From Aphrophora alni (lineage: Eukaryota; Arthropoda; Insecta; Hemiptera; Aphrophoridae), in the NCBI GenBank assembly GCA_963513935.1, contig OY740767.1, forward strand, positions 153,208,431 to 153,272,430: a stretch of 64,000 nt of DNA, in the 5' to 3' direction. A model generated the notes under the pieces. That model was given only the letters and a program-made list of their open reading frames with translations, did not search any database and was not told the origin of the DNA. Below, in pieces: positions 40,901-52,469 of this stretch (positions are counted from its first letter, which is position 1; the number at the start of each line of letters is the position of its first letter). Made by a program: the position numbers and the translations under genes.

Positions 40901-41807
40901 GAATGATTAGTTTCCTTAGAATCTCATTTTAGATAAACTTATAATTGTGTTTAGGCTCACTGAATTATAATAATTGTTTTTAAGACATTGCACATGCACA
41001 GTACGATAATTATATAAAAATGAATGGAGATAACCGTAGATTGTCTGTGTACTAGACTTTTAGGTGGTTTATCTATGCTGAAAATGATACTTTTTATTTG
41101 TTTCACTGATGCAAGTTGACGATTTTCAAAGCATATGTAGTATAAACATGCTGTAAATAATGAAGAAAACAGATCATCAATTCATAGTTCAGTATCCTCA
41201 ATCTAGGAGTGTGTCTGGTGTTTTAGGGGGCGTATCCTCCTTTCTACTTGCTTCCCTAGTCTGACTTGACGGTACAACCCATTCCAAGAAAACTAGGTAC
41301 ACAAATTACTGCTTAGCTACATTTTATTCCGAAAGTTACACCTTCTCGACAGACTGCATTTCACTTATCTTATGATTTTGTCTACTTGCACACAATATTT
41401 ATTTATAAAGTTATAAAAACTAAAAACCAGCAAAATATAAAGTTGTGTAAAAAAGAAAGTTTATGTAGGCCTAATGATAAACTATAAAAGTTTTTACATA
41501 ATAAAAGGAATGACAAAAATATTCAAAACAAGGAAAATTTATATTTCTTGGCTAAATGATAACTTCCTGCAAGAAAGTTGTAGATAGATGATTCCAAGAA
41601 TGCATTCACGTAATAACTCAGGTTGTTATAAATGAAAAATTGTTTTCTTTGGGATTAATAAAATTTATTTGGATGTGAACTAAAATCATTATATAGGTGT
41701 ATTTCTGATGTATTTGGATGAGTGACTGCTTGGGAACACCACGTGCAAAATTTTAATTGGTATTAGTGTTGTCATACTGTACATGGTTTATTTATGTGTA
41801 GGTGGTT
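40901..41807. other. No gene seen
   Basis: AT-rich intergenic sequence without motifs that I recognise. Confidence 0.45.
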
Positions 41808-41810
41808 TTT

Positions 41811-41846
<36 letters not shown>

Positions 41847-41847
41847 C
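41808..41847. repeat. (TC)n(TA)n microsatellite
   Basis: About 20 bp of TC followed by about 18 bp of TA. Confidence 0.9.
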
Positions 41848-41892
41848 CTAGCTACTTTACTTGACCTTGTAAGGTAGGTAAAAACAATTCAC

Positions 41893-42253
41893 GGTAAATG
41901 TTTACTTTAAGGTGGTGTCTTATTTCCTGGATTTCTTTTTTTTTTTTATCATCTACGGTACTACATATCATACTTTTTAAGAATAAATAATGTTTTCCTT
42001 GCGCAGATTACTATTTTTCACTGAAAAGTCACAATCTAAAACTAGCAATCCGACGTATTTATAGGTTAGATATCTCATTGTATAATGCACTAACCATATC
42101 TATTAACCTAGGCCTATGTTTTAACTTATAAATATGTCGGATTTTGTAGTTTTATATTGTGATTTTTCAGTGTATAAATAAATATATTTTCGGTGATGGA
42201 AGATAAAAAGAAATTCTGAAAAATAAGGCGCCACCTTAAAGTAAACATTTACC
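41893..42253. mobile_element. Foldback MITE, 361 bp
   Basis: The left end GGTAAATGTTTACTTTAAGG and the right end are perfect inverse copies over at least 24 bp. The similarity continues inward: CACTGAAAAGTCACAAT...AATCCGACGTATTTATAGG is mirrored by the other half. The whole element is thus a near-complete palindrome. No ORF, target duplication not clear. Confidence 0.8.
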
Positions 42254-43857
42254 TTTGCTTACCAAGAAGTGTTACTATTCTTATAGAGATATGTAGTACA
42301 AAAATAACTAAAAATTAATAAAATTGGGGCATTACAGAAAACAATTACCACACATATATAACCTATTTCTGAGTTATCATCCATCATATTTTGAGCAAAT
42401 GTACCAAATACAATTTCAAGACAAACTAGTTTGACAATTTAATGGGTGTATTTACCTAACCTATTACCTAAGTTTTTTGTAAACAAAACTGTAGACTGGT
42501 AAATTTAATCTATTAAACATGTTGGTTAAATGTATACTATAATAGAAAAAGTTGATTTTAAAAGTATTTATTGAGGAATATGTTGTTGTTCTCAACAATT
42601 ACCATATGAGTATAAATATAATAAATATGCTTGGTAATAAATACCAAAAACGGTAGCCTGATAAACTAGGTGTTCAAACTGAGACAAGCTACCAACACAA
42701 CAAAAATTTGATTCTAGCCTACCTGTTTCTCAGAACATAATTAAAAATTATATTATTTGACAAATGTTGATTTTTGTTTGTTTGTAAAACTCCTTTCCAG
42801 GTTAAGCAAATAATTTGTAACTTTATTTTATCTTTGATTTTGTTAACTCAGGTACACAAAACCTGTAATAACGTGACTCAAAAACAAACTTATTACGTAC
42901 CAGAGAGTCCAGCTATACACCTTCCACTAGTCATAGTCATATTATTTTATTTCATAACCTCCCAGAAAAACAACATGGCAATGATACATGATACTAGATT
43001 TCCCTCCAAGAGTTATCTATGACTAAGTTATAGTTCTCCAAAAGTCATCCTTCAAGTTAGATACAAATTTGACATCCGGTTCAATCCAATTATACATACG
43101 CCCTTTTATAGCAAAATAGTACATGATAATATTATATGCATAATAATATATCATTGTGGCTAAATATAAAATAAATTATTGGGATTAATTTAAAGTAAAA
43201 TAGAGTTCAACTTTACTTACCTTCCTATTATTATTCAGAATTCTTTTTTTTAAATAAATAAGATACAATCATAATCTGAAACCTGCTTTATACCCTTGAG
43301 TTAGGAAACAGAATTTTTTTTAATGAACCATCGAATCATCGTAAAAATAGAAAAAAGTTTCCGGATACTGATAAGTCGCAGTTACATAGTTAAAAAATTT
43401 AATTCGTTTCGCATTAATTTCAGAAAAGAATTGAAGCGGATAAAGAATTCTGAAAAAAACTGTGTTTGAAAAGCCGACATAATGGGACCAACATAATGGT
43501 ATATTGAGGAAATGATATTTCGTATAGGCCAGGAAGAACCAAGTATGTCACAAAATTCTATACAGCTTAAGGATAAGGACTAGGAAGAAGCTGTGAATAT
43601 CTACGATGTGGATAAATAATATTGGAACATTTAATACTTCTACAGTCAGTGTAAATAACTATAGTTTATTTATTCATATGTAAATTTTATGCAAATGTAT
43701 GTTGCCAAGAAATCTGTCTCTCATTATTAAAGGAATCGCAATAACTTTTCAACAACAGTTTTACAATTGCTAGAGAATTTCTGGAGTGAGTTGTTCGAAA
43801 TGTCATTGATTGTGCAGTTGTTTCCAAGTTCCTTCAATGATATTTCCTAGAGTCAGG
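42254..43857. other. No gene seen
   Basis: The 82-codon ORF at 42774-43022 shows no family resemblance and no splice context. Nothing else noted. Confidence 0.45.
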
Positions 43858-44084
43858 TTTACACTATATAGCCGGACAACTATACAGCTCGGCTACAAAT
43901 CATTTGCTATATTAGCTAAACTGTTTACATGTTTATAGCTAATTGTAGCCATGCTACATAATTAATTTAGTTCACCTCAAGATGCCGAGCAAGAAACTAG
44001 AAAGTGCTTCTTACTGCAGCAACCGTGATAATAGCCACTAAAAGAAAACGGAGATTTGTTTGAAACCATCTCTCATGTCTATAA

Positions 44085-44940
44085 ATATGTACAGTGGAAG
44101 TGATTTATTGAAAGATTTACATGAAGATGATGCAGCAAATGATGTGTCTATGTTTTGAAATTTAATGTTATGGAAACTTTAAAAACTTTTTAAGGATGAC
44201 CAGAAGTAATTTTGAATATTTACTGGGGGTTAAAGGGCAAAAAAAAGGAAAGAAAAACACAACTTTTAGAGATACTAATCCTGCTCGTGAAAGACTAGCT
44301 GTAATCTTGAGAAAACTTGCTACTGGATTCCTATGAGAGCTTAGTTATCTGTTCAAAATATCTAAAACTTCGATTTCACTGTTCATACCAGCTGTATGTG
44401 GGGCACATATCAAGGGATAAAATGAATATATTAAGGTAAGTTTTAACAAATAATTTATTTTAAACCAACATTTTTACAAATCAAAATAAGTTAAATCATT
44501 TGCATTAGTGCAGTTCTCACTTTCTTCATTTGTCATGTTGTTAAAGATGGAACAAGAGTTTGTTGTGGTTGAAGAACTTTGACTTCATTCGGAATCTAAC
44601 TTCAGCTGTTTCAGCACATACCTGAGATGAGATGCAACCTGAAAAGGCTTAAAAATTGTACTAGCGGCCACGTATTTGCACAATTTTCTAAGGAGAAGTG
44701 ACATTTCAAATGTGACTTACACACCACCTGGCACGTATGTTACTGAGAACACTGCAACACAGGAACTTATACCAGGGCAGTGGAGAGTTGAGGGAATGCC
44801 ATAAGAAAACATTCCCTGCTTGAAGCGAGTTCCGAGTTCCAAAAAAATAATCGATGTTGGCATCAGAAAAAAGACAAGACAAGAACTTACACACTACTTC
44901 ACCAGCAAAGAAGGATGTCATTTGGCAAAATATTGCCGCT
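44085..44940 (+). pseudogene. HARBI1-type transposase remnants
   Basis: SGSDLLKDLHEDDAANDV, FEYLLGVKGQKKGKKNTTFR, and RERLAVILRKLATGF then LSYLFKISKTSISLFIPAVC (44100-44400) match the helical N-terminal part of Harbinger transposases. RVPSSKKIIDVGIRKKTRQE with LTHYFTSKEG (44823-44910) is the C-terminal tail. The DDE block between them is missing. Confidence 0.7.
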
Positions 44941-44947
44941 TAGACTT

Positions 44948-45390
44948 TTATGTGATTTTTAATGTTATTAATAGCAAAAATAAATTATTGTATAATATAT
45001 TAGTACTGTATTTTCTTAAATCGCTATTTACAGTCTCGTCCATGTGGCAGTATCTTAACTGCCTTGGTTTACACTTGTCTTTTAAAAATAAGAACAGGTT
45101 ATAATGGCCATTTTGGATCATTATCTGCTGCTGAGTCACTCTTTAATTTCTTTGGTACCGGCCTATCAGGCACCGCATCTTCTTCTCTACTTCATCCCTG
45201 TCTACATGCATTGCAAAAGAAATTTCTTTCCAAGTGTCATGCTTCTTATTTCTCATTTTATAGTTACTATGAGAAGCATCTCATAACACAGAATGCTCTC
45301 TGAAAAGTTCTATTAACTTTGTAACATTGTCTTTATTCCACTCAAACTCACTTATTAAATTATTCAAAATGTCATATGACAAGGTCACAG
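44948..45390 (-). pseudogene. Harbinger MADF-domain protein remnant
   Basis: Minus strand: NLISEFEWNKDNVTKLIELF, REHSVL-stop-DASHSNYKMRN, KKHDTWKEISFAMHV and EVEKKMRCLIGRYQRN. This is a MADF DNA-binding domain, the usual second protein of PIF/Harbinger elements. A stop replaces the conserved Trp (LW) and the C-terminus is lost. Confidence 0.7.
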
Positions 45391-46259
45391 CACCACCTTT
45401 GGGCTCGGACTACACACAGAAACAATACAAGGTAATGGTAGAAGCTAAGTGGAGGGGAAGCTACATGTAGCTCTGCTACAAAGAAATGATGCTTCTAGCA
45501 AAGCTATATAGCTGAACTAGACGTTTTCTTTGATGTTTACCAACAACCAAAGGATAGATAGTTTTCTGCTATATAGCCAAGCTATATAGCTGAAACCAAG
45601 AGTAATTTTTATGAACTTGTAGCAGATATATATAGCTGTCTGGCTATATAGTGTAAACCCGCCTTAAATCAAAATCTTCTATATCTACAGAATTGATACC
45701 ACATTTTTTGTGTTTGTGGCTGGTTTTTAAAATTTTTTATAATTATTGTGTAAATATTAACATTCTAAGACAATTAATTATTTGGGATATTTCAGGAAAT
45801 ACCACAATAGATCTTTGAAATACACTGAACTTTGAATCTAAAATTCCAAACACATTTTACAAAGCAATGTGTTGATAATTAAATATTCTTTTTCCACAGT
45901 TAGCCTGTTTGGCTATAAGGTTTCATGAAATTTTTTGTCGAAACAAAAGCATCATCCCAACAAAGACAGAAGGTAGTTTCTTTTTACTGGTAATGGAGGA
46001 GTTTCTGGGATTTTAAGTAATTTACCTGATAATGCTTTTCCAAATGCAGAATAACCAAAACACCTCTGTCTGATATTCACACATTAATACCAGCCATCTA
46101 CCATAGTAAATTCACAATAATTTTGAGATAAAACTGCCATCAATGTAACACTAAAAAACTGTTTATAATTGTAAACACCCATATGTGGTGGTTTTTTTAT
46201 TGACATGTGCTTTCCAACTACTGCTCCCAGACAATTCGGGAAATTCGATTGATGATTAA

Positions 46260-46664
46260 CTCTTTGCCCTCGGATGGCCAACCCTACTGGCCACTGCCAT
46301 TTTCATATGAGCTCGACATTGTAGTTTAATTTGTTCATTATGTAGTGTCATAACAAAAACGACATCATGCAATTCTACATATTGCAAACAATTCACAACA
46401 TTGCCATTTAAGTCAAATTAGAAATTTAAATAATTAAAAACTAAGTGCATCCACAATATTAATTAATAACACAATTCCTACCTGGAGGGTTACAGTGTGG
46501 AAAATGGCAGTCGAGTTGACAAAGAAGACGCCATGACCAACAGGGTTGGCCATCCAATCTCACAGGACATTATTAACTGTTCAATTGACGAGCTGATGTA
46601 GAAACAGCTGTTGGCCATCCGATCTGAGAGGACAAGTCTTAAAGTTACTTCTGAGGGCAAAGGG
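46260..46664. mobile_element. piggyBac-type MITE in TTAA, 405 bp
   Basis: Ends CTCTTTGCCCTC and GAGGGCAAAGGG are inverse and flanked by TTAA at 46256-46259 and 46665-46668. Internal GGATGGCCAACCCT and AGGGTTGGCCATCC form a second inverted pair. It is inserted in the Harbinger transposase, whose codon frame continues across one TTAA when the element is left out. Confidence 0.85.
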
Positions 46665-46749
46665 TTAATCCATTCAGTTTCTGTCAACTTCAATTATTAC
46701 TGACAGGAGTGTAATGAGATGTTTATTAAAACTATGTATTTATTTATAG

Positions 46750-46985
46750 CACAAAAATGCTCCTCCAAAAAAAAGAAAGCAAAGAAAACTTGATAAGTCT
46801 GAAGAATTAATATCACTAACAGAAAAATACCTTGCAAAACCTCAAAATATCTATGAAAAAATTGCTTCAGTTTGAGCAGTAGAACTTGAGAAAATGAAAC
46901 CCCAGCAACAATTGTTTACAAAAAAAGGCCATTAATGACATACTGTTTGAAGGACAAATGGGGGTTGCAAAAATTATATCTTTAA
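46750..46985 (+). pseudogene. Harbinger MADF-protein C-terminus
   Basis: PPKKRKQRKLDKSEELISLT then EKYLAKPQNIYEKIASV and ELEKMKPQQQLFTKKAINDI then LFEGQMG. A basic linker followed by a BESS-like helical tail, as in the second ORF of Harbinger elements. One stop (TGA in place of Trp) is visible. Confidence 0.55.
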
Positions 46986-47580
46986 GTGGTATGTCTATTC
47001 TATACAACACTATGAAACAAAGCCCCTGTTATTAAGATCCACTACTTGCACAATCTCTTTCCATGGAGATACTGAACCAATTCAATTATTGGACACAATT
47101 CAAGGCCCTCCACCTCTAGTGTTTCTCAATATTTTTCAATAAAATGTAAGTTGCTACATATAAAATAAATTTTGAATCATTTTTGGAATAATCGTTCTAT
47201 TTTACTAACCTTCATGTAATCCTTCAAGCGGTTTATAATAGCTGTACAAGTTTACATTATAATTATGCCTATGGATTGTGGAGATACAGCACTTGTGAAT
47301 TTTCAAATGTATTTCCAGTAGCTAGATAACAGTGTTACTAATAAAAGCTGACTTGGAGGAATGACATATCTCATTATAGTATTCATTTTTTGAAATTCAG
47401 GTATAACGATTCTCAAGAGTTCACCAAATAATGTACCGTCCAGTCGCAGAAAGTCTCAAAAATCATTTGGTTCACTTATTCTCAGTTCCCTAAACAAATT
47501 TTCAAGAGTGTACTCGTTTCTTTTCTTGAACAATGTCTTCATCCATCTGCAATTCTTCTTCTCTCCCATTTAATTTTTTT

Positions 47581-48539
47581 AAAGCTACAACTAATGGAAT
47601 ACTCACAAAACTTATTCCCGCATGTTGACTGCAGAAGTGTTAGCCATGAACTAACTTATTGCCTCTGGAATATATTAAAGATAATATTGATCATCTAAGG
47701 GCAGCCATAAGAGTTCACATAATCTTGCTAACACAGTCAATTATACATGGAGATGCACAATTATAGCACCAGACAAGCTGTGATAATTGTGCTACACAAC
47801 ACTAGATATGGACAGGTAGTTTTTGCTATGGTATGATCTGCTTTCATCAATTGTGTTTTTTAAATTATCTTATTTCATCTCTGGGGCTATTTGTTTTCTT
47901 GTCTATGATGTGTTGTTTTTATTTTATAAATGATATGTAGGCTTATTTATCTTGTGAGGAAATCAATGAATGTGGAGTAAAATATATATGTTGAATAGAG
48001 AATGTAATGTTGAAATTGATTTTGTTTTGTTAGATTGTTCATCTTTTCCGTCAGGTTTCTCCTGTTCTTTTCCAACCCTAGCACTATTAGAGTATTCAAG
48101 AGGTAGGAGTCTATATTATGCTTTTCTTCTTCTTTCTTTTTTTTCATTAGGCAATGATGACCAAAAGGTTTTTGTCTTAAAACGTCAAGGAAAAAAAATA
48201 TGACATTTGTTTTCTCCAGATAACTTTAGTTCATATAATGGGCATGTTATCAGTGGAATGCTAGTAAAGGATGTAGCATACTACCACATTTTAAAAATCA
48301 AAAATTTACTTATAAAAAAAGAGAGGAAAACATTAAATACAACAGTCAAAAGTTATACTCTTACTATTTATTTACTTTGAACATGAACATTATTTTATAA
48401 ACACAATGTTCCTAATATGGATGCTCCCATTTAAATTTATTGTTGGAGACATTTTTAAAAATTATCAAACACTCCATGTAATAAAACTCCATTAATTGCA
48501 GTTAATGCTTCAACTATGGCTTCTTTTACTTCTACCATG
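47581..48539. other. No gene seen
   Basis: AT-rich intergenic stretch. Opposed short ORFs near 47950-48200 overlap each other and lack motifs. Confidence 0.45.
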
Positions 48540-49340
48540 GTTGTAGGCTGTCCACCGTCTGTTTAAGGTAGAGAGTGGGCAGGCGAGGAAACATTACCAA
48601 ACCACGAGATGACAGATTTAAACACTTACCTCATGCTGTTCTGAGCAGTGAAAGTGGTAGCTCCATCATATTGAAAAACAATTTGTATCCTACTGAAGTC
48701 ATCCATTACTAATGATTCCAACATATAGTGCTGAATTTATAGTTAAAGTTTCTCCTCCATCATTTTCATAGAAAAAGAGCCCAACAATTCAAAATTTACC
48801 TATAACACACCACACTGTTACCTTGGGTGAATGCAAAAGTTTGTAGTACGGTTTAATAGGTGCTCATTATCTCATGTTGTATGTGTTTAATGTATTGTCC
48901 AAATGAAAATGGGCTTCGCCACTCATGCATATGAAAGACCGAACATTGGGTTCTTCTGCCATTATAAGCTGAGTAAAGTGTTGCAAAAATTAACTCTCTC
49001 TGGTTCATCTCCAGGTATTAATTGCTGGGTGATGTATATTTTTTAGGGGTGAAATTTAGGTTGATTTAAAATTCGATGTGTAAATTGACCAGTGCTATTT
49101 TGTTACTGACAATAATGCCATCATATGGTTTTAAGTTATGCTTTGTTGCTAACTTTAGACTGTGAAATTTCTCAGCAACTCAATCTCAAAATATTGTAGT
49201 CAGCTATGTGGCAGCCTATATAATGTTAAAGAAATTGTTGAGTTCCACTTCTTGTGGTATGTTCCCAAATATTTATTTAGAACATCAATAATCAGGGCAT
49301 AACTTAAGTCTCCTTTATCTGAGCACTAAATTATTTTAGT
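48540..49340 (-). pseudogene. mariner/Tc-like transposase relic
   Basis: Minus strand: SFICMSGEAHFHLDN near 48930, LHSPKVTVWCVIGKFWIVGL near 48820, FFYENDGGETLTINSALYVG near 48770, and FQYDGATTFTAQNSMR near 48660. The SDEAHFHLDG, VWCG and QQDGA blocks mark the first and second catalytic aspartate regions of an IS630/Tc1/mariner transposase. Numerous stops. Different from the mariner at 52.4 kb. Confidence 0.65.
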
Positions 49341-50180
49341 ATTTAAAGACTTGCGGTTGAAATAAAACTAAAAACCTAAGTCGAGAATGTAGAATGCATA
49401 CAATTATTACCTTCCTTTACCAATAATTTTCATGTCATTTCCCAATAGCCCTTAAACATATTTTCATGTCAAACTGCGCAAACAATTTTCTTTTAATATA
49501 TTATTTGATCTTCTAAAATGGCCTCCTCTGTGATTCATTTTCACTTTCCCACATATATGTTAGGATAACATAAAGTTATATGATGCGTTAAAAAATCAAC
49601 GTAAAATGTTTTGTGGATGTATCCGTTTTAAAGTAACGAAAAAAAAGTTCTCTAAATGATGTCTATCTGTCGGCTGTATATAGTCCAAACATGTGTACAG
49701 ATTTATACAAATATGGTATGTAGGGATATTTTGACCATAACTCTGGACATTTTTTGACAATTCAAAATTTGGGGGGTTTTTCTGCCATAACATAAACACT
49801 TTATATATGGTCTTTCTTTAGACTTCATTCATCATGGTATAAGGGTTATTTATACATGAAATTAAATTACAAAGCTGTTTATTACTGTAATTGATAAGTA
49901 CCATAATACTATAATACATATAAAATATTACAAATTAAAAGAATGATAATAAAATACTAATACAAGATTATACAAAGGTATATAACAAAAATAGGAAAGT
50001 TTTTATATTTTTTCTTTACAAGAAATAATACTTAAAATCATCAATATAAAATTTAATCTAATATTGAAAGGTCTTTTTATTTCTTAATTTTAATTATCAC
50101 ATAATCAAGAATAGTTTTACATTATACTGGTCATTATGTAGGAATATTTAACAGAAAATCAATTAAATACAACAAATGAA
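49341..50180. other. No gene seen
   Basis: AT-rich. The 67-codon ORF at 49596-49799 has no recognisable motif. Confidence 0.45.
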
Positions 50181-51222
50181 CAGTTTGTCCAATATTTGTT
50201 AAAGTGTATACCGCTATGTTGGTACCAGTTTACAACACTGATCTAAAGATTAAATTTAAATTTGTTGGAAAATCAATTAATACAAACCTTATTTTGAAAA
50301 AGGAAAAGTACCAAATTTACATAAAAATAGGTTATGTAAAATCTAGGGAATTGCTATTACTGAAACTTACGTTACTGGATCCACTCCTAAATCTTAGGAA
50401 TTTTCAAAGACATCAACTAAAGGAGGGCATCACTTATAGGAAAGTGGCTTAAGTTATTTGAAATACAAGTATCTAGTGAACTCTCGTAAGATGAGGTAAT
50501 CACTAGATTATTCAAACTTAATGATTATACTAATTTGCTAGATTAGAATCCAGGGGCTTAGTCGCGATGCCACGGGTCACAATCTCCATTTTAAATCTAG
50601 TGTACATGAACTCTAGGCTATAACGAGAAAGCAATATACGTTGTTTCCTAGAATTGATGCTTCAGTATTTCTCTAACATTTACTTTTCTCATTTTCTACC
50701 ATTTTAAAATATTATCTGTATTTATTCAGATAGGCCTGGTCATAGTTTATTAGTAAATATTATTTAATCTCTCGTATATGAATAATTAAATTGTCCAAAA
50801 TATTTATTAAAAATTATGTTTCTTTATAACTCCTTTTACTACAAAATTCCCTTTTCTTTTCGTTACAAGTATAGCCGTCTATATACATTTTAAATAAAAA
50901 CTAACACATAAAACTAACAGTGATGTTAAATTGATTTGACAATGGTTTGTAAATAAAGCATTGTATATACTTTTTTGTTTCTTACATATTATAACTGTGA
51001 TTACTTTAACATGTTAAACTTACGAATTGTGATAATCTGTATTACAGTCATAAAGGTGTTGGTTTCCTTTACGAAACACATCAACAAATGATAGAAGGAG
51101 AAAATGAGTGGACTGTACTTAACAAATGCTTAAATTAGTGGTCATTTCAAACAGTTGAATAATAATGATTTGTTTGTTTATATTTGCCATTAAGTTGATT
51201 TTAACAAATATTGGACAAACTG
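50181..51222. mobile_element. Unclassified DNA transposon, 1,042 bp
   Basis: Perfect 23-bp inverted ends starting CAGTTTGTCCAATATTTG at 50181, with the inverse ending at 51222. I see no matching target duplication and no transposase, so the superfamily is open. It is a non-autonomous element or an eroded one. Confidence 0.65.
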
Positions 51223-51889
51223 ACCCGAAGTAGCACCCCCCCCCATCATAACTTAAGTACATTCCAGCATTTATAAATTAAGTCCTACATAAGAAAAATA
51301 TATGGTCACGCTATTATACATTTATAATAAATTTTGTCATCCGACAGAGTGTTTCTAATTACTGTACTAATATTACAACTATGTCATAGAATAATTATTC
51401 ACCAATTCTCTCTACCAATATTTTTAAAGTTATAAATATGTTCAGTTATAAAGTACCATTGTAATTAACATGTATGTTTTTGTTCTGTATATATCATTAA
51501 ACCTGTCTGGGAATTGAAATTAACTTGGTAAAATTACTATCTCTAAAAGATAATAGTTAGCTTTGGCACCCAGTAAATTTCATCACTAGTTTAAAAATGG
51601 CATCTGTTCAAAAACTTTAAAAAAAATCATGTTACAATTATTTTTTATATTTAAAACTTATGTACCACCTGAAAAAACTGACCAAAACAACATAAAAATA
51701 CATTGTGAAATAGATAGGATTTTGACTGTTTAAGAAAATTAAATAAGTATTATAGTAAGTAAATTTGTCAAATGAATTTATGAGATTATTTATTTCTGCT
51801 CGTAATAAACTATTTGCTTACAATGTATACATGGACGGATAGTAAGTGTTGTAAGCGAGTTTTTTTGGAAGAGAAACAAGTTGACTTAC

Positions 51890-51947
51890 CAATTACATGT
51901 TAAATTCGACAGTAAAAAATTTAGGTCGAGAGAAGCAGTGATAAATT
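51890..51947 (-). other. Weak candidate exon
   Basis: Acceptor CATTACAG and donor TTG/GTAAGT enclose 58 nt with one open frame (FITASLDLNFLLSNLTCN). No homology seen. It may be chance. Confidence 0.15.
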
Positions 51948-52469
51948 CTGTAATGTCTTATCATAACAGAAAGTTTTTATTGTGACTTTACTAACACTGT
52001 GTTATAACCTTTAACCTAGACCACAACAATCACATCATGGAATGATTATAAAAATGACAAAATGATCATTGTGGTATGATTTATACCAATAGTAATGATT
52101 GTAGAAGATTAATACTCACTTAGTAATAACAATATTAAATACTTAAATTATAGTACTGTATATCAATTAATTGTTAAACTAATATTTTTACAAACTTAAA
52201 TATCATGTTAGAAATTCACTAGCTGTGGATGAGAAAACACCGAAAGAAACCATTTCCGTACTTCCATAACTTTACTAACATCTTCAGAAAGACGCATACA
52301 TCAGTATTCAAAAGTAATTTAATAGCATTGCTCTTAAATTTAAACACACATTATACAGCGATTTATACAATTAATTTTGTTGTCTGTGTAAATAGTACAA
52401 GACAGGACTGAGATCGCCACTCAATGCATAATTGCAACTCTCTCTGGTTGCTTCACAGACATCATTACA

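Larger units (their letters stand above)
43858..45664 (+). mobile_element. PIF/Harbinger element, about 1.8 kb
   Basis: Inverted ends GGTTTACACTATATAGCCGG and GGCTATATAGTGTAAACC (right), with many subterminal TATAGC/GCTATA motifs, enclose two convergent broken genes typical of Harbinger: a HARBI1 transposase on plus and a MADF-domain protein on minus. The expected 3-bp target duplication could not be fixed. It is internally deleted, lacking most of the DDE core. Confidence 0.8.
45890..47580 (-). pseudogene. Second Harbinger transposase, broken by a MITE
   Basis: Minus-strand blocks: NEYTLENLFRELRISEPNDF and FLRLDGTLFGELLRIVIPEF (47560-47400), KLTETEWINHQSNFPNCLGA then VVGKHMSIKKPPHMGVYNYK (46690-46130), and GKALSGKLLKIPETPPLP (46050-45990). 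These are the N-terminus, the first catalytic-Asp region (CIGAxDGKH) and a later block of HARBI1. The D of DGKH is V here. The ORF is split by the TTAA MITE at 46260 and by stops. Confidence 0.7.

Noticed and set aside
42774..43022. 82-codon plus-strand ORF
   Set aside because: No recognisable motif, no neighbouring sign of a gene, and length expected by chance in this amount of DNA.
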